From NCBI GenBank assembly GCA_903872255.1, contig CAIQJW010000136.1:1-26386 (forward strand): DNA of 26,386 nucleotides, given 5' to 3'. Both the position numbers and the translations under genes were made by a program. The notes under the pieces are model-generated. The model searched no databases, was not told where the DNA came from, and saw only the letters and a program-made list of their open reading frames with translations. Numbering within the stretch: position 1 is the first letter of the stretch; each line of letters begins with the position of its first letter. The stretch is from an uncultured delta proteobacterium. GTDB taxonomy: Bacteria; Desulfobacterota; Syntrophorhabdia; Syntrophorhabdales; Syntrophorhabdaceae. This document shows positions 8,300-15,746 of this stretch, one piece after another.

Positions 8300-8797
8300 T
8301 TACTGCAATGATAAGAGATATGAGCGCAGATTGACCTTGGCCTTGCCAAGACCGAGTTTATTCCTGATATGGTGACGATGAAGCCCGATCGCGCTTCTCG
8401 TTACTTTCATAATATCCGCTATCTGCTTCGTGGTCTTTCCCTCACGGATCAGCGTCGCGACCTGTATTTCCTTCGGCGTAAAATGATATTGCTTTGATGT
8501 TATCTTCTGGAGAAAAGAAGAGAACACATTTTTTACCGTGGTCTCTATTATTTCAAGATATGTTTGCTGTTCGATATTGAGTCCCGTGAGTCTTAGCTTG
8601 TCTATATAGGGGATAACGAGTTCCTTCACGTTTGATTTTATGCGGTCTTCAAGCAGTTTTTTCTCATCTTCGCCGCGTTCAAGAAGAAGTTTTAACGCTT
8701 CGTTCGTCTCCTCCAGGGCATGGATCCGCATTGCCGATTCTTTCTCCGGTCTTTTGGCAGACGACGGTCTAGGTTCATTCGTTCCGGGGGATTTCAT
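8300..8797 (-). CDS. LuxR-type HTH transcriptional regulator without sensor domain
   Basis: In this 165-residue protein, residues about 105-150 form a LuxR/GerE helix-turn-helix (FTPKEIQVATLIREGKTTKQ onward, then a recognition helix around SAIGLHRHHIRNKLGL). Residues about 25-60 are charged and likely coiled coil, and 60-100 resemble the helical linker that precedes the HTH in PAS-LuxR regulators. No PAS, receiver or ligand domain is present, so it is either a stand-alone regulator or one that has lost its sensor. The ATG at 8797 has GAGAGGTGAGG just upstream. It precedes the CoA-transferase genes on the same strand and may control them, but no target is proven. Confidence 0.8.
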   Translation of the reverse strand: MKSPGTNEPRPSSAKRPEKESAMRIHALEETNEALKLLLERGEDEKKLLEDRIKSNVKELVIPYIDKLRLTGLNIEQQTYLEIIETTVKNVFSSFLQKITSKQYHFTPKEIQVATLIREGKTTKQIADIMKVTRSAIGLHRHHIRNKLGLGKAKVNLRSYLLSLQ

Positions 8798-8873
8798 TGT
8801 GCCTCACCTCTCATGATGCTGAAATTGTTATATAAGCCGGACAGCTATTTTAATTCATTTATCCCTAACACTT

Positions 8874-8903
8874 AATAAACAATTTCATCATAGGGTTTGT
8901 CAA
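8874..8903 (-). promoter_or_regulatory. Probable promoter of the LuxR-type regulator
   Basis: On the minus strand a consensus TTGACA (8903-8898), an 18-base spacer and TTTATT (8879-8874) lie 76 bases upstream of the ATG. The rest of the 8798-9028 gap is AT-rich with no gene or clear terminator seen. Confidence 0.5.
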
Positions 8904-9028
8904 GATATTCTTATTAATTAACAGATAATCATGTGATTTTACCCTGTTGCACCGTTCTCAAGCTATTATTCCCTCAGGAAAATACTTCTCACCCGTCAAT
9001 GATCCCGAACCTGTTTACGGTCATTTCA

Positions 9029-10360
9029 TCACGACTGCCTGTTTCTATAATCCCTGTACCCGAACCTTTTTACCGTCTTGACAGTACCGTCCTCCTTAAC
9101 GACGGCTATATCCGGCAGTCCGATGCCGTTAAACGTTGTATTTTTCACAATGCTGTAAAGCGCCATATCCGCAAAAACAACTTTGTCCCCGCGCTCAAGG
9201 GCCGTATCAAACGAATAGTCGCCGATAACATCCCCCGCCAGGCAACTGGGGCCCGCGAACCTGTACGTCCGGCCCTTCAAAAAGGGTTCGGCCGAACCGA
9301 AGATGTGAGGCCGGTATGGCATGAGAAGCACATCCGGCATGTGCGCTTCGGCCGATGTGTCCATGATGGCTAATTCCATTTTATTCCTTACAATATCGAC
9401 GACGGACGATATCAGGACGCCTGCATGGTAGACAGATGCTTCACCCGGTTCGAGATAGACCTCAACGCCGTACCTTCGTTTAAAATCATTGATGAGGCCG
9501 ATGAGCCTTTCGATGTCGTAATCGTCCCGGGTGATGTGGTGGCCGCCGCCGAAATTCACCCATTTAAGGCCATGTATGTAAGGCCCGTATGATCTTTCGA
9601 ATGACTCGAGGATCCTCTCAAGGACATCGGAATTCTGTTCGCACATGGCATGAAAATGCAGGCCGTCGACAAGATGAGAGCGGGCCGGGAAAGACCGGGC
9701 AAATTCGTCGTGAATTATCCCCAGCCGTGAGCAGGGGGCGCAGGGGTCATACATCGCGGTTTCAATCTCGGAATGCCCCGGATCGACCCTAAGGCCAACG
9801 CCCCGCCCTAGACTCCGGGCGGCATCTCCATACGAATCAAGCTGGTGAAACGAATTAAAAATGATAAAATCGGAATATTTCAGTATATCTCTTATTTCAC
9901 TATTCTTATATGCCGCACCAAAGGTATGGACCTCTTTATTGAACTCCTCGCGCCCCAGGCGCGCTTCATAGGCTCCGCTGGCACACACCCCGTCAAGATA
10001 CGGCGTCATGGCACCGAAGGTGGCAAAAGAGGCATACGCCTTGAGCGCATGAAGTATCCTGCACCCCGTGCGGTCCTTCACATACCTCAATGTACGCATA
10101 TTTTCTTCGATCAATGTTTCATCGATACAATAAACAGGTGTCCTGATGCGGCTTTTCGCCACGGTGCGGAACCGCGTTTCACCCCGGTCAAAAACTTCCC
10201 TGCGTGAATCATTAACAAGGCGGGTCAATGATGCGAGTTCGCCACTGCTCAAGGACTGAAGCACCGCTTGCCGCGCGCTGTAGGGCAGCGCGTGGTAGGA
10301 AGAGGCCCCCGATACGTCACCGGCACGGATGGCATCTATGGTTTGCTCTACGTCACGCAT
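9029..10360 (-). CDS. nspC: Carboxynorspermidine/carboxyspermidine decarboxylase
   Basis: This is a PLP-dependent decarboxylase of the alanine-racemase fold (group IV), which removes CO2 from carboxy(nor)spermidine to give (nor)spermidine, the last step of the carboxyspermidine route. The expected PLP lysine is Lys107 in ILHALKAYA; the phosphate-binding NFGGGHH segment, LEPGEA and GPSCLAGD (second active-site region) are all present. Family members are usually about 377-387 residues; this frame has 443 because of about 70 extra N-terminal residues before IRTPVYCIDE. The ATG at 10360 lies 8 bases after the dehydrogenase stop, with GGAAGGTG 11 bases upstream. A GTG at codon 67 would give 377 residues but has no clear ribosome site. 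The enzyme assignment is firm, the start uncertain. Confidence 0.93.
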   Translation of the reverse strand: MRDVEQTIDAIRAGDVSGASSYHALPYSARQAVLQSLSSGELASLTRLVNDSRREVFDRGETRFRTVAKSRIRTPVYCIDETLIEENMRTLRYVKDRTGCRILHALKAYASFATFGAMTPYLDGVCASGAYEARLGREEFNKEVHTFGAAYKNSEIRDILKYSDFIIFNSFHQLDSYGDAARSLGRGVGLRVDPGHSEIETAMYDPCAPCSRLGIIHDEFARSFPARSHLVDGLHFHAMCEQNSDVLERILESFERSYGPYIHGLKWVNFGGGHHITRDDYDIERLIGLINDFKRRYGVEVYLEPGEASVYHAGVLISSVVDIVRNKMELAIMDTSAEAHMPDVLLMPYRPHIFGSAEPFLKGRTYRFAGPSCLAGDVIGDYSFDTALERGDKVVFADMALYSIVKNTTFNGIGLPDIAVVKEDGTVKTVKRFGYRDYRNRQS

Positions 10361-10368
10361 GGAATGCG

Positions 10369-11604
10369 TTACACCTTCCCGGGAAGCGGAGCGTGTTCGA
10401 CGACCTGCCAGGGAAGACCGTATTTGTTCAGATTGTCCATGAAAGGATCGGGATCGAATTCCTCTATGTTGAAAACACCGTCTCCCTGCCAGGCGCCGGT
10501 CATGACCATCATTGCCCCGATCATTGCGGGCACTCCCGTCGTATAGGCGATAGCCTGGGTCCCTGTCTCATTGAAGGCATCCTCGTGATCGCACACGTTG
10601 TATATATACCGGCTTTGCGGCTTACCATCTCTGGTGCCGGTCATTATATTGCCGATCACCGTCTTGCCCGTATATTGTGTACCGAGTGATGCCGGCTCGG
10701 GAAGCAACGCCTTCAAAAATTGTATCGGGACTATCTTGCATCCTTCATATTGGATCTCGTCTATTCTCGTCATGCCGACATTTCTGAGCACCTTGAGATG
10801 CGTCAGGTAATTTTCCGAAAAGGTCATCCAGAAGCGGGCCCTTTTCAATCCCTTCACATTCCGGACCAGCGATTCAAGCTCTTCATGATACAGGAGATAA
10901 CTATCGCGCACCCCGGCAATGGGATAATCAAAACCGAAATGAATGCTCCCCTCGTCGATTATCGCGGGGGTCTCTATCCATTTCCCGTTCTCCCAGTGCC
11001 GCACCATCTGTGTCACTTCGCGGATGTTGATCTCCGGGTTGAAATTGGTCGCAAACACATGGCCGTGCGTGCCGGCATTGCAGTCGAGTATATCAAGATA
11101 ATGTATCTCGTCAAAGAAATGCTTCTGGGCGTAAGCGGTGAATACGTTCGTGACGCCTGGATCGAAACCTGAGCCGAGCAGGGCAAGTATCCCCTTGTCC
11201 CGGAAAAGGTCCCGGTACGCCCATTGCCAGCTGTATTCGAAATGGGCCTCGTCAAGAGGCTCATAATTTGCCGTGTCGATGTAATCCACCCCCGTTAAGA
11301 GGCATGCGTCCATTATATGCAGGTCCTGGTACGGAAGGGCGAGATTGAGGACAACGTCGGGTTTAAATGATCCGATAAGCCCGGCAAGTTCCGGGACGTT
11401 ATCCGCATCGACGCCGGCGGTCTCGATATCTTTATGGTACCGGTTCCTTAAGTCATCGGCAATTGCCTTGCATTTCGATTCCGTCCTGCTTGCGACCATG
11501 ATCTCCCTGAAGACCTCGGGCACCTGCGCGCATTTGTGCGCGGCGACGGTCGCGACGCCGCCCGCACCTATTATCATGATTTTCCCGCTTTTTGGTTTCT
11601 TCAT
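10369..11604 (-). CDS. Carboxynorspermidine/carboxyspermidine dehydrogenase (saccharopine dehydrogenase family)
   Basis: The 411-residue protein belongs to the saccharopine dehydrogenase-like group. An N-terminal Rossmann fold carries GAGGVATVAAHK from residue 13, followed by a DVVLNLALPYQD segment and GSGFDPGVTNVF, typical of carboxynorspermidine synthase. The enzyme reductively condenses a diamine (putrescine or diaminopropane) with aspartate semialdehyde using NADPH. The ATG at 11604 follows AGGGG at 7 bases. It sits between agmatinase (31 bases upstream) and the decarboxylase (8 bases downstream). The agmatinase neighbour makes putrescine, so carboxyspermidine is the more likely product. 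Confidence 0.92.
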   Translation of the reverse strand: MKKPKSGKIMIIGAGGVATVAAHKCAQVPEVFREIMVASRTESKCKAIADDLRNRYHKDIETAGVDADNVPELAGLIGSFKPDVVLNLALPYQDLHIMDACLLTGVDYIDTANYEPLDEAHFEYSWQWAYRDLFRDKGILALLGSGFDPGVTNVFTAYAQKHFFDEIHYLDILDCNAGTHGHVFATNFNPEINIREVTQMVRHWENGKWIETPAIIDEGSIHFGFDYPIAGVRDSYLLYHEELESLVRNVKGLKRARFWMTFSENYLTHLKVLRNVGMTRIDEIQYEGCKIVPIQFLKALLPEPASLGTQYTGKTVIGNIMTGTRDGKPQSRYIYNVCDHEDAFNETGTQAIAYTTGVPAMIGAMMVMTGAWQGDGVFNIEEFDPDPFMDNLNKYGLPWQVVEHAPLPGKV

Positions 11605-11635
11605 CGCTTAACCCCTGCCAGAACAATATTTTATT

Positions 11636-12472
11636 TTACAAAGCACCTGAATCCATAAGCAAAATGATCTCCCGGGCGATCTTGGCGGCGCACACAGAGG
11701 AGACGAATGTGGTATCGTAGTCGGGCGCCAACTCAACGAGATCCGCGCCTATGATCCTCGCGCCTTTCAAGGCCTGAAGATAATCAATGACATCCTTGAA
11801 CATAAGGCCTCCCGGCTCGGGTGTCGTAACGCCCGGCACGAGCGATGGGTCGAAAACATCAATGTCAAAGCTGATATAAACCGGTATTTCCGGATCAAGG
11901 CCTGCCTTGAGCGCGGCAGGTGAGTTAAAAGGAGTCAGCTCCCTGAATTCCTGTCTTGTTCCCGAACGTATCCCGATCTGATGCATAGTTATGCTGCCGA
12001 GCTCGATCACGCGTTTCATTACGGTGGCATGCGACAGCTTCTGTCCCTCATAGTCGTCCCTGAGGTCGCAATGGGCATCAAAATGCACCAGCTGAAGCAC
12101 CGGGAATACCCGTTTGACCCCTTTCATAATAGGATAGGTTACAAGATGCTCGCCTCCAAAGAAAAAAGGTTTGCGCCCATCTTCAACAAGCGAACGCGAT
12201 GCGTTTTCGATCATTTCCAGAGACTCAAGGAGATTTCCCTGCGGAAGCTCAAGATCCCCCATGTCGGCAAAGTTGATATCCTCAAGGTCTCTATCGCAAT
12301 ACGGGCTGTATGTCTCCAATGTCCACGATGCCCTCCGCAGGCTTTCCGGGCCAAATTTGGACCCGTTGCGAAATGAAGACGTAATATCAAGCGGACAGCC
12401 GAGCAGTGCAATGTCCGAATGTCTCCCGGCCGACCCCGCCCCTATAAACTGATTATGAAAGACCCCATGCAT
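11636..12472 (-). CDS. speB: Agmatinase (ureohydrolase family)
   Basis: This 278-residue ureohydrolase should convert agmatine to putrescine and urea in the cytoplasm. The manganese-binding motifs are intact: GGEH (His109), HFDAHCD (Asp132, His134, Asp136) and SFDIDVFDP (Asp203, Asp205). I chose the ATG at 12472 because GAGGT lies 7 bases upstream; the longer frame would need a TTG at 12496 with no good ribosome site. Arginase or guanidinobutyrase activity is possible for the family, but the two carboxyspermidine genes downstream favour a putrescine supplier. It follows the XRE-cupin gene by about 60 bases. An arginine decarboxylase to make agmatine is not in the window. Confidence 0.9.
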   Translation of the reverse strand: MHGVFHNQFIGAGSAGRHSDIALLGCPLDITSSFRNGSKFGPESLRRASWTLETYSPYCDRDLEDINFADMGDLELPQGNLLESLEMIENASRSLVEDGRKPFFFGGEHLVTYPIMKGVKRVFPVLQLVHFDAHCDLRDDYEGQKLSHATVMKRVIELGSITMHQIGIRSGTRQEFRELTPFNSPAALKAGLDPEIPVYISFDIDVFDPSLVPGVTTPEPGGLMFKDVIDYLQALKGARIIGADLVELAPDYDTTFVSSVCAAKIAREIILLMDSGAL

Positions 12473-12534
12473 AAATTTGACCTCGTGAAAATCCAAAACT
12501 TCTTTGTACGGCTTACCGTAAAACCTTCTATTTT

Positions 12535-13089
12535 TCAGAAATTCGGGGGCGAAGACACCCAGAGCAGCACTGCCAGTCCTTTTCGTTTGTTAACGATGTA
12601 ATGCTTTCTAGTAGCTTTATAATAAAAACATTCGCCTTTCTTAATTCTCTGCGGTTTTCCGCCGAGGAAAAGCTCCACGCCTCCCGAGAAAACAAAACCG
12701 AATTCTTCGCCCTCGTGCGGCTCTTCCTCGGGCGTCGTTTCACCCGGGGCAAGTTCTACAAGCGCCGGATCGAGAAGCCTGTTCTGAGCAGCCGGCACGA
12801 GTATCTGAAAGGCTTTTATCCCGTCTATCTCGAGATCAACCCTGTCCTTGAGCTTGAACACGATCTTTTCATCAAAAGAACCGCTGAAAAAAACAGAGGG
12901 CTTCTCGTCCAGGGCATCGAGTATACCTATCAGGCTTTCCACGGAAAGAGATGTCAGGTTTCGTTCGACCTGCGAGATGAAACCCTTCGTCAAACCGGCC
13001 CGCGTACTTAGCTCTTCCTGGGTCAGGTTCTTGGCCTGCCGGAGCACTTTGATCCTTTCCCCGATACTTAATTCGCCTGATTTCGCCAT
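12535..13089 (-). CDS. XRE-cupin transcriptional regulator of the polyamine operon
   Basis: The 184-residue protein has an N-terminal XRE/Cro helix-turn-helix (IGERIKVLRQAKNLTQEELS, then TKGFISQVER) and a C-terminal cupin barrel with HEGEEFGFVFSG (motif 1) and a shorter second motif ending KHYIVN. This PuuR-like architecture is common in regulators of polyamine and amino-acid genes, where the cupin binds a small ligand. I chose ATG 13089; a GTG at 13101 is also open, and neither has a strong ribosome site. It is the first gene before agmatinase and the carboxyspermidine genes and is divergent from the thiamine-diphosphate enzyme. Two palindromes in the shared upstream region are probable binding sites. 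The ligand is inferred, not known. Confidence 0.9.
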   Translation of the reverse strand: MAKSGELSIGERIKVLRQAKNLTQEELSTRAGLTKGFISQVERNLTSLSVESLIGILDALDEKPSVFFSGSFDEKIVFKLKDRVDLEIDGIKAFQILVPAAQNRLLDPALVELAPGETTPEEEPHEGEEFGFVFSGGVELFLGGKPQRIKKGECFYYKATRKHYIVNKRKGLAVLLWVSSPPNF

Positions 13090-13110
13090 AACAGTATACA
13101 CTCACCAAAA

Positions 13111-13126
13111 GTTTACAGTATTAAAC
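13111..13126. promoter_or_regulatory. Operator-like palindrome 1, GTTTAC-N4-TTAAAC
   Basis: GTTTACAGTATTAAAC is an imperfect inverted repeat of half-site GTTTAM. It overlaps the region expected for the -10 box of the XRE-cupin gene: on the minus strand TTGACA is at 13149-13144, with a TAATAC-like box at 13123-13118 at an unusually wide spacing. Autoregulation by the XRE-cupin protein is inferred. Confidence 0.6.
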
Positions 13127-13172
13127 AAAAAAATGATTTTTGTTGTCAAGTGAATTTTTATTTAACTTTAAG

Positions 13173-13188
13173 GTTTACTATGTTAAAC
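13173..13188. promoter_or_regulatory. Operator-like palindrome 2, GTTTAC-N4-TTAAAC
   Basis: GTTTACTATGTTAAAC matches palindrome 1 at all 12 half-site positions and differs only in the 4-base centre. It lies 20 bases before the ATG of the thiamine-diphosphate enzyme and contains a TACTAT -10-like box (13176-13181 region). The centre-to-centre distance between the two sites is 62 bases, close to six helical turns. Confidence 0.6.
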
Positions 13189-13207
13189 TTCTTAAGAGAG
13201 GCACTTT

Positions 13208-14797
13208 ATGCAAGGAAAACAGGTAATTAGAGCATTTTTTAGGGAGAACGAAATCTCCTGTATCTTCCAATTACCCGGTTTACATACGCTTAGCCTTAAT
13301 GCCGAGCTTTTCTGCGAAGAAACTATCAAATCCATAACTGCCCGCCATGAAACGAATTGCGCATTCATGGCTGACGGTTACGCCAGGGCATCGGGTAAAC
13401 CTGCGGTGCTTTTGGTAACTCCCGGCCCCGGGCTCGGCAATATTGTCTCGGGGTGCATGGAGGCATATTCGGACGATGTACCTCTTTTTATCCTGCATAT
13501 CGATACGGACCGCAAGGATATCGGAAAAGGGATCCTGCATGAACTCGAATATCCGGAGAATATGTTCAGACATTTTACCAAGGACATTTTTCGGATTACA
13601 GAACCGGCACAATTACGTCAGTCTCTCGATATCGCCCTGAAACGGTGCATGGAAAACCGGCCGGGCCCGGTCCTCGTTTCAATCCCTTTTTCCGTTCTCG
13701 ACAGGGAAATTCCGTATTGTCCACACAATGCACCTGAATCTGCCGTCCCCGCATCATATGCGGGCCTCAATCAATTCCTCGTGGATTGTGAAGACATTTT
13801 GAAACATAAGATGAGGCCGGTCATTATTGGAGGAAAAAGGCTCATGCATCCCCGTGCAGGCACCATCATCGAGGAGATCTGTTCACGGGGGATCCCTTTC
13901 CTTACGTCGACGGGCGGCAAGGGAGCAGCGAGCGACCGCGCTATTTTCTCGTTTGGAAATATTATTACGAAAGGGGTCGCCCGCGATATCCTTGGTTCGG
14001 CCGATGTTGTTATCGCTGCCGGGACCAGACTCAGGGACGTCGATTCAAAAAGACGGGGCGTCAAGATACGGGACCTTATCCATATAGACACCGATGACCG
14101 GTGGATAAATAAGAATTACTCTACGGCAGCTCATTTCGGGGGAAATGTGGAAACGGCCCTCGAAGGGCTCTCGGCGATAATGCGCAACAGGGTTTTCGAC
14201 TGGGACCTTGCAGGCCTGAAGGAGAAACGGAGGCTGGAGGAAAGCGCCTTGCAGTCAACGCCCGGTCACGCACTTGTCAGCCTTCTTCGCGCTGCCGTTC
14301 CCGACGATACAATAATCGTATGCGACCTCAATATCCCGTCATACTGGGCTGAATATTATCTCCCGGTCTATTTTCAGCGAAGCTTTCTCATGCCGCGCGG
14401 GATATCGCCTATCTTTTATTCTCTGTCCGCTGCGATCGGGGCGAAGACCGCCAGGCCCGGCAATCCATGCCTGGCAATATGCGGCGATGGCGGCATCCTC
14501 CCCCAGACGGCCGAATTGGCCACGATCGTTCAATGCAGGATACCTATCGTTATATTCGTTGATAACAACATGAGCTATGCCATTTTGGAAGATGCCATGC
14601 GAAACAGGTACCATATAAGCGGCTCGATGTGCCTTAACAACCCTGATTTCGTGGAATTGGCCCGTTCATACGGAATAAAAGCCGAATCGGCCGGGACCCT
14701 TGACGAACTGCGGACGATATTCCGCCGTCACGTCACATGGGACGAACCGTTCCTCATCGAATTTAAGGATACAGCGGTCACTCCGCCGTGGGGATAA
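13208..14797 (+). CDS. Thiamine-diphosphate-dependent enzyme, acetolactate synthase-like, substrate unknown
   Basis: The 529-residue protein has the three-domain layout of the acetolactate synthase/decarboxylase superfamily. The N-terminal PYR domain has the cofactor-activating glutamate (Glu48 in ARHETNCAFMADGYAR), the middle domain runs about 190-330, and the C-terminal PP domain has the ThDP/Mg motif starting GDGG at 426 and ending VDNN about 30 residues later. Such enzymes decarboxylate or ligate 2-oxo acids. It is divergent from the XRE-cupin/polyamine operon and shares its operator region, so a 2-oxo acid from arginine or polyamine metabolism (for example the 2-ketoarginine decarboxylase type) is a possibility, but this is inference. 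The ATG follows GAGAGG at 7 bases. Base use looks like its neighbours. Confidence 0.85.
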   Translation: MQGKQVIRAFFRENEISCIFQLPGLHTLSLNAELFCEETIKSITARHETNCAFMADGYARASGKPAVLLVTPGPGLGNIVSGCMEAYSDDVPLFILHIDTDRKDIGKGILHELEYPENMFRHFTKDIFRITEPAQLRQSLDIALKRCMENRPGPVLVSIPFSVLDREIPYCPHNAPESAVPASYAGLNQFLVDCEDILKHKMRPVIIGGKRLMHPRAGTIIEEICSRGIPFLTSTGGKGAASDRAIFSFGNIITKGVARDILGSADVVIAAGTRLRDVDSKRRGVKIRDLIHIDTDDRWINKNYSTAAHFGGNVETALEGLSAIMRNRVFDWDLAGLKEKRRLEESALQSTPGHALVSLLRAAVPDDTIIVCDLNIPSYWAEYYLPVYFQRSFLMPRGISPIFYSLSAAIGAKTARPGNPCLAICGDGGILPQTAELATIVQCRIPIVIFVDNNMSYAILEDAMRNRYHISGSMCLNNPDFVELARSYGIKAESAGTLDELRTIFRRHVTWDEPFLIEFKDTAVTPPWG

Positions 14798-14803
14798 AGA
14801 CGT

Positions 14804-14946
14804 CTACGTTCGTAAATCGTAAATCGTAAATCGTGAAGAGTAGAAACGATAAATCTCATGAGGAAGGACGCCGGATTCCGACTCTCGCATTAATAATTAA
14901 TTATTTCAACTCCTTACGATTTACGATTTACGTTTTCTAAACGTAG
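14804..14946. repeat. Inverted pair of CGTAAAT 7-base tandem arrays
   Basis: Left arm: CTACGTT (14804-14810), then CGTAAAT three times and CGTGAAG (14811-14838). The right arm, read on the minus strand from 14946, is CTACGTT followed by AGAAAA spacing, then CGTAAAT twice and CGTAAGG. Between the arms is a perfect AT palindrome AATAATTAATTATT (14892-14905). The structure fills the gap between two convergent genes and looks like a small non-coding element or bidirectional 3' structure. No open frame is inside. Confidence 0.75.
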
Positions 14947-14957
14947 AACCTACAATA

Positions 14958-15737
14958 TCACGTCATTGGAGGGGATACGCCGCAGACGCGGCAATGGGGG
15001 TTTTTTTCCACGCCGATATGCTGAAATGTCATATTGGTGCCGGAAAAATAAAGGAGTGTTCCGGCAAGGGCAGGTATCTGCCCCGTAACGAGCCTTAGCG
15101 CCTCGAGCGATTGTATCGCACCGATGATAGCCGGCAGCATCCCGACAACTCCCTTCCTTTCTTCATTATCGGAAATATGCGAGAAGATGCATTCAAAACA
15201 GGGGGTCTGGTACGGGATAAATGTCGAGGCCATTCCCGAAAATCCTTCCACCCCTCCGTAGATAAGCGGTATCCTGCTGTGCATTGAGGCAAAATTGAGT
15301 ATCCTTCGGGTACCGATACTATCGAGGGCATCGATGATAACGTCGGAGTTATCGATCAGCTCGAATACATTGTCCTCATTTATATCCGCCTGAACTGCTT
15401 CTACCCGGCAATATGGATTGAGATTTTCAAGCTTATCATGCGCAGAAAAGACCTTCAGCTGCCCGATATCCGGCGTGAAATGGAGTATCTGCCTGTTAAG
15501 GTTCGAGGCCTCGACCTTGTCGCGGTCTATTATCCTTAAGCGCCCTACTCCGGCGGCAGCAAGATAATACGCCGACACAGAGCCAAGCCCGCCTGTTCCC
15601 GCAATGCATACCCGTGCCTTGCGAAGCATCTCCTGCTTTTCGATCCCCATCCCCGGCACCATAATCTGACGGGAGTAGCGTTCGAGCTCATCGATCGTAA
15701 ATATACCGGTCTTCCCATCATTCTCGCCTGTCTTCAT
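14958..15737 (-). CDS. ThiF/MoeB/HesA-family E1-like adenylyltransferase
   Basis: This 259-residue protein belongs to the E1-like family that adenylates the C-terminal Gly-Gly of ubiquitin-like sulfur carriers. ATP-binding GTGGLGS is at 47-53, with Asp71, Arg82 in NLNRQ, Lys95 and Asp139 also in expected places. Zinc cysteine pairs are at 180/183 and 249/252. The cysteine that many ThiF/MoeB proteins carry just before the AGV(L/V)G segment is replaced by Glu or Arg (NEERKGVVG, residues 191-199), so simple adenylation without a persulfide relay is likely. It starts 9 bases after the DUF2156 gene, probably in one operon. A possible partner, the Gly-Gly protein at 22114-22407, is in the window but not adjacent. 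MoeB, ThiF and HesA cannot be separated here. Confidence 0.85.
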   Translation of the reverse strand: MKTGENDGKTGIFTIDELERYSRQIMVPGMGIEKQEMLRKARVCIAGTGGLGSVSAYYLAAAGVGRLRIIDRDKVEASNLNRQILHFTPDIGQLKVFSAHDKLENLNPYCRVEAVQADINEDNVFELIDNSDVIIDALDSIGTRRILNFASMHSRIPLIYGGVEGFSGMASTFIPYQTPCFECIFSHISDNEERKGVVGMLPAIIGAIQSLEALRLVTGQIPALAGTLLYFSGTNMTFQHIGVEKNPHCRVCGVSPPMT

Positions 15738-15746
15738 GGTCCTTGG

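Noticed and set aside
12473..12496. Agmatinase starting at TTG 12496
   Set aside because: ATG 12472 has GAGGT at 7 bases; the TTG has no convincing site.
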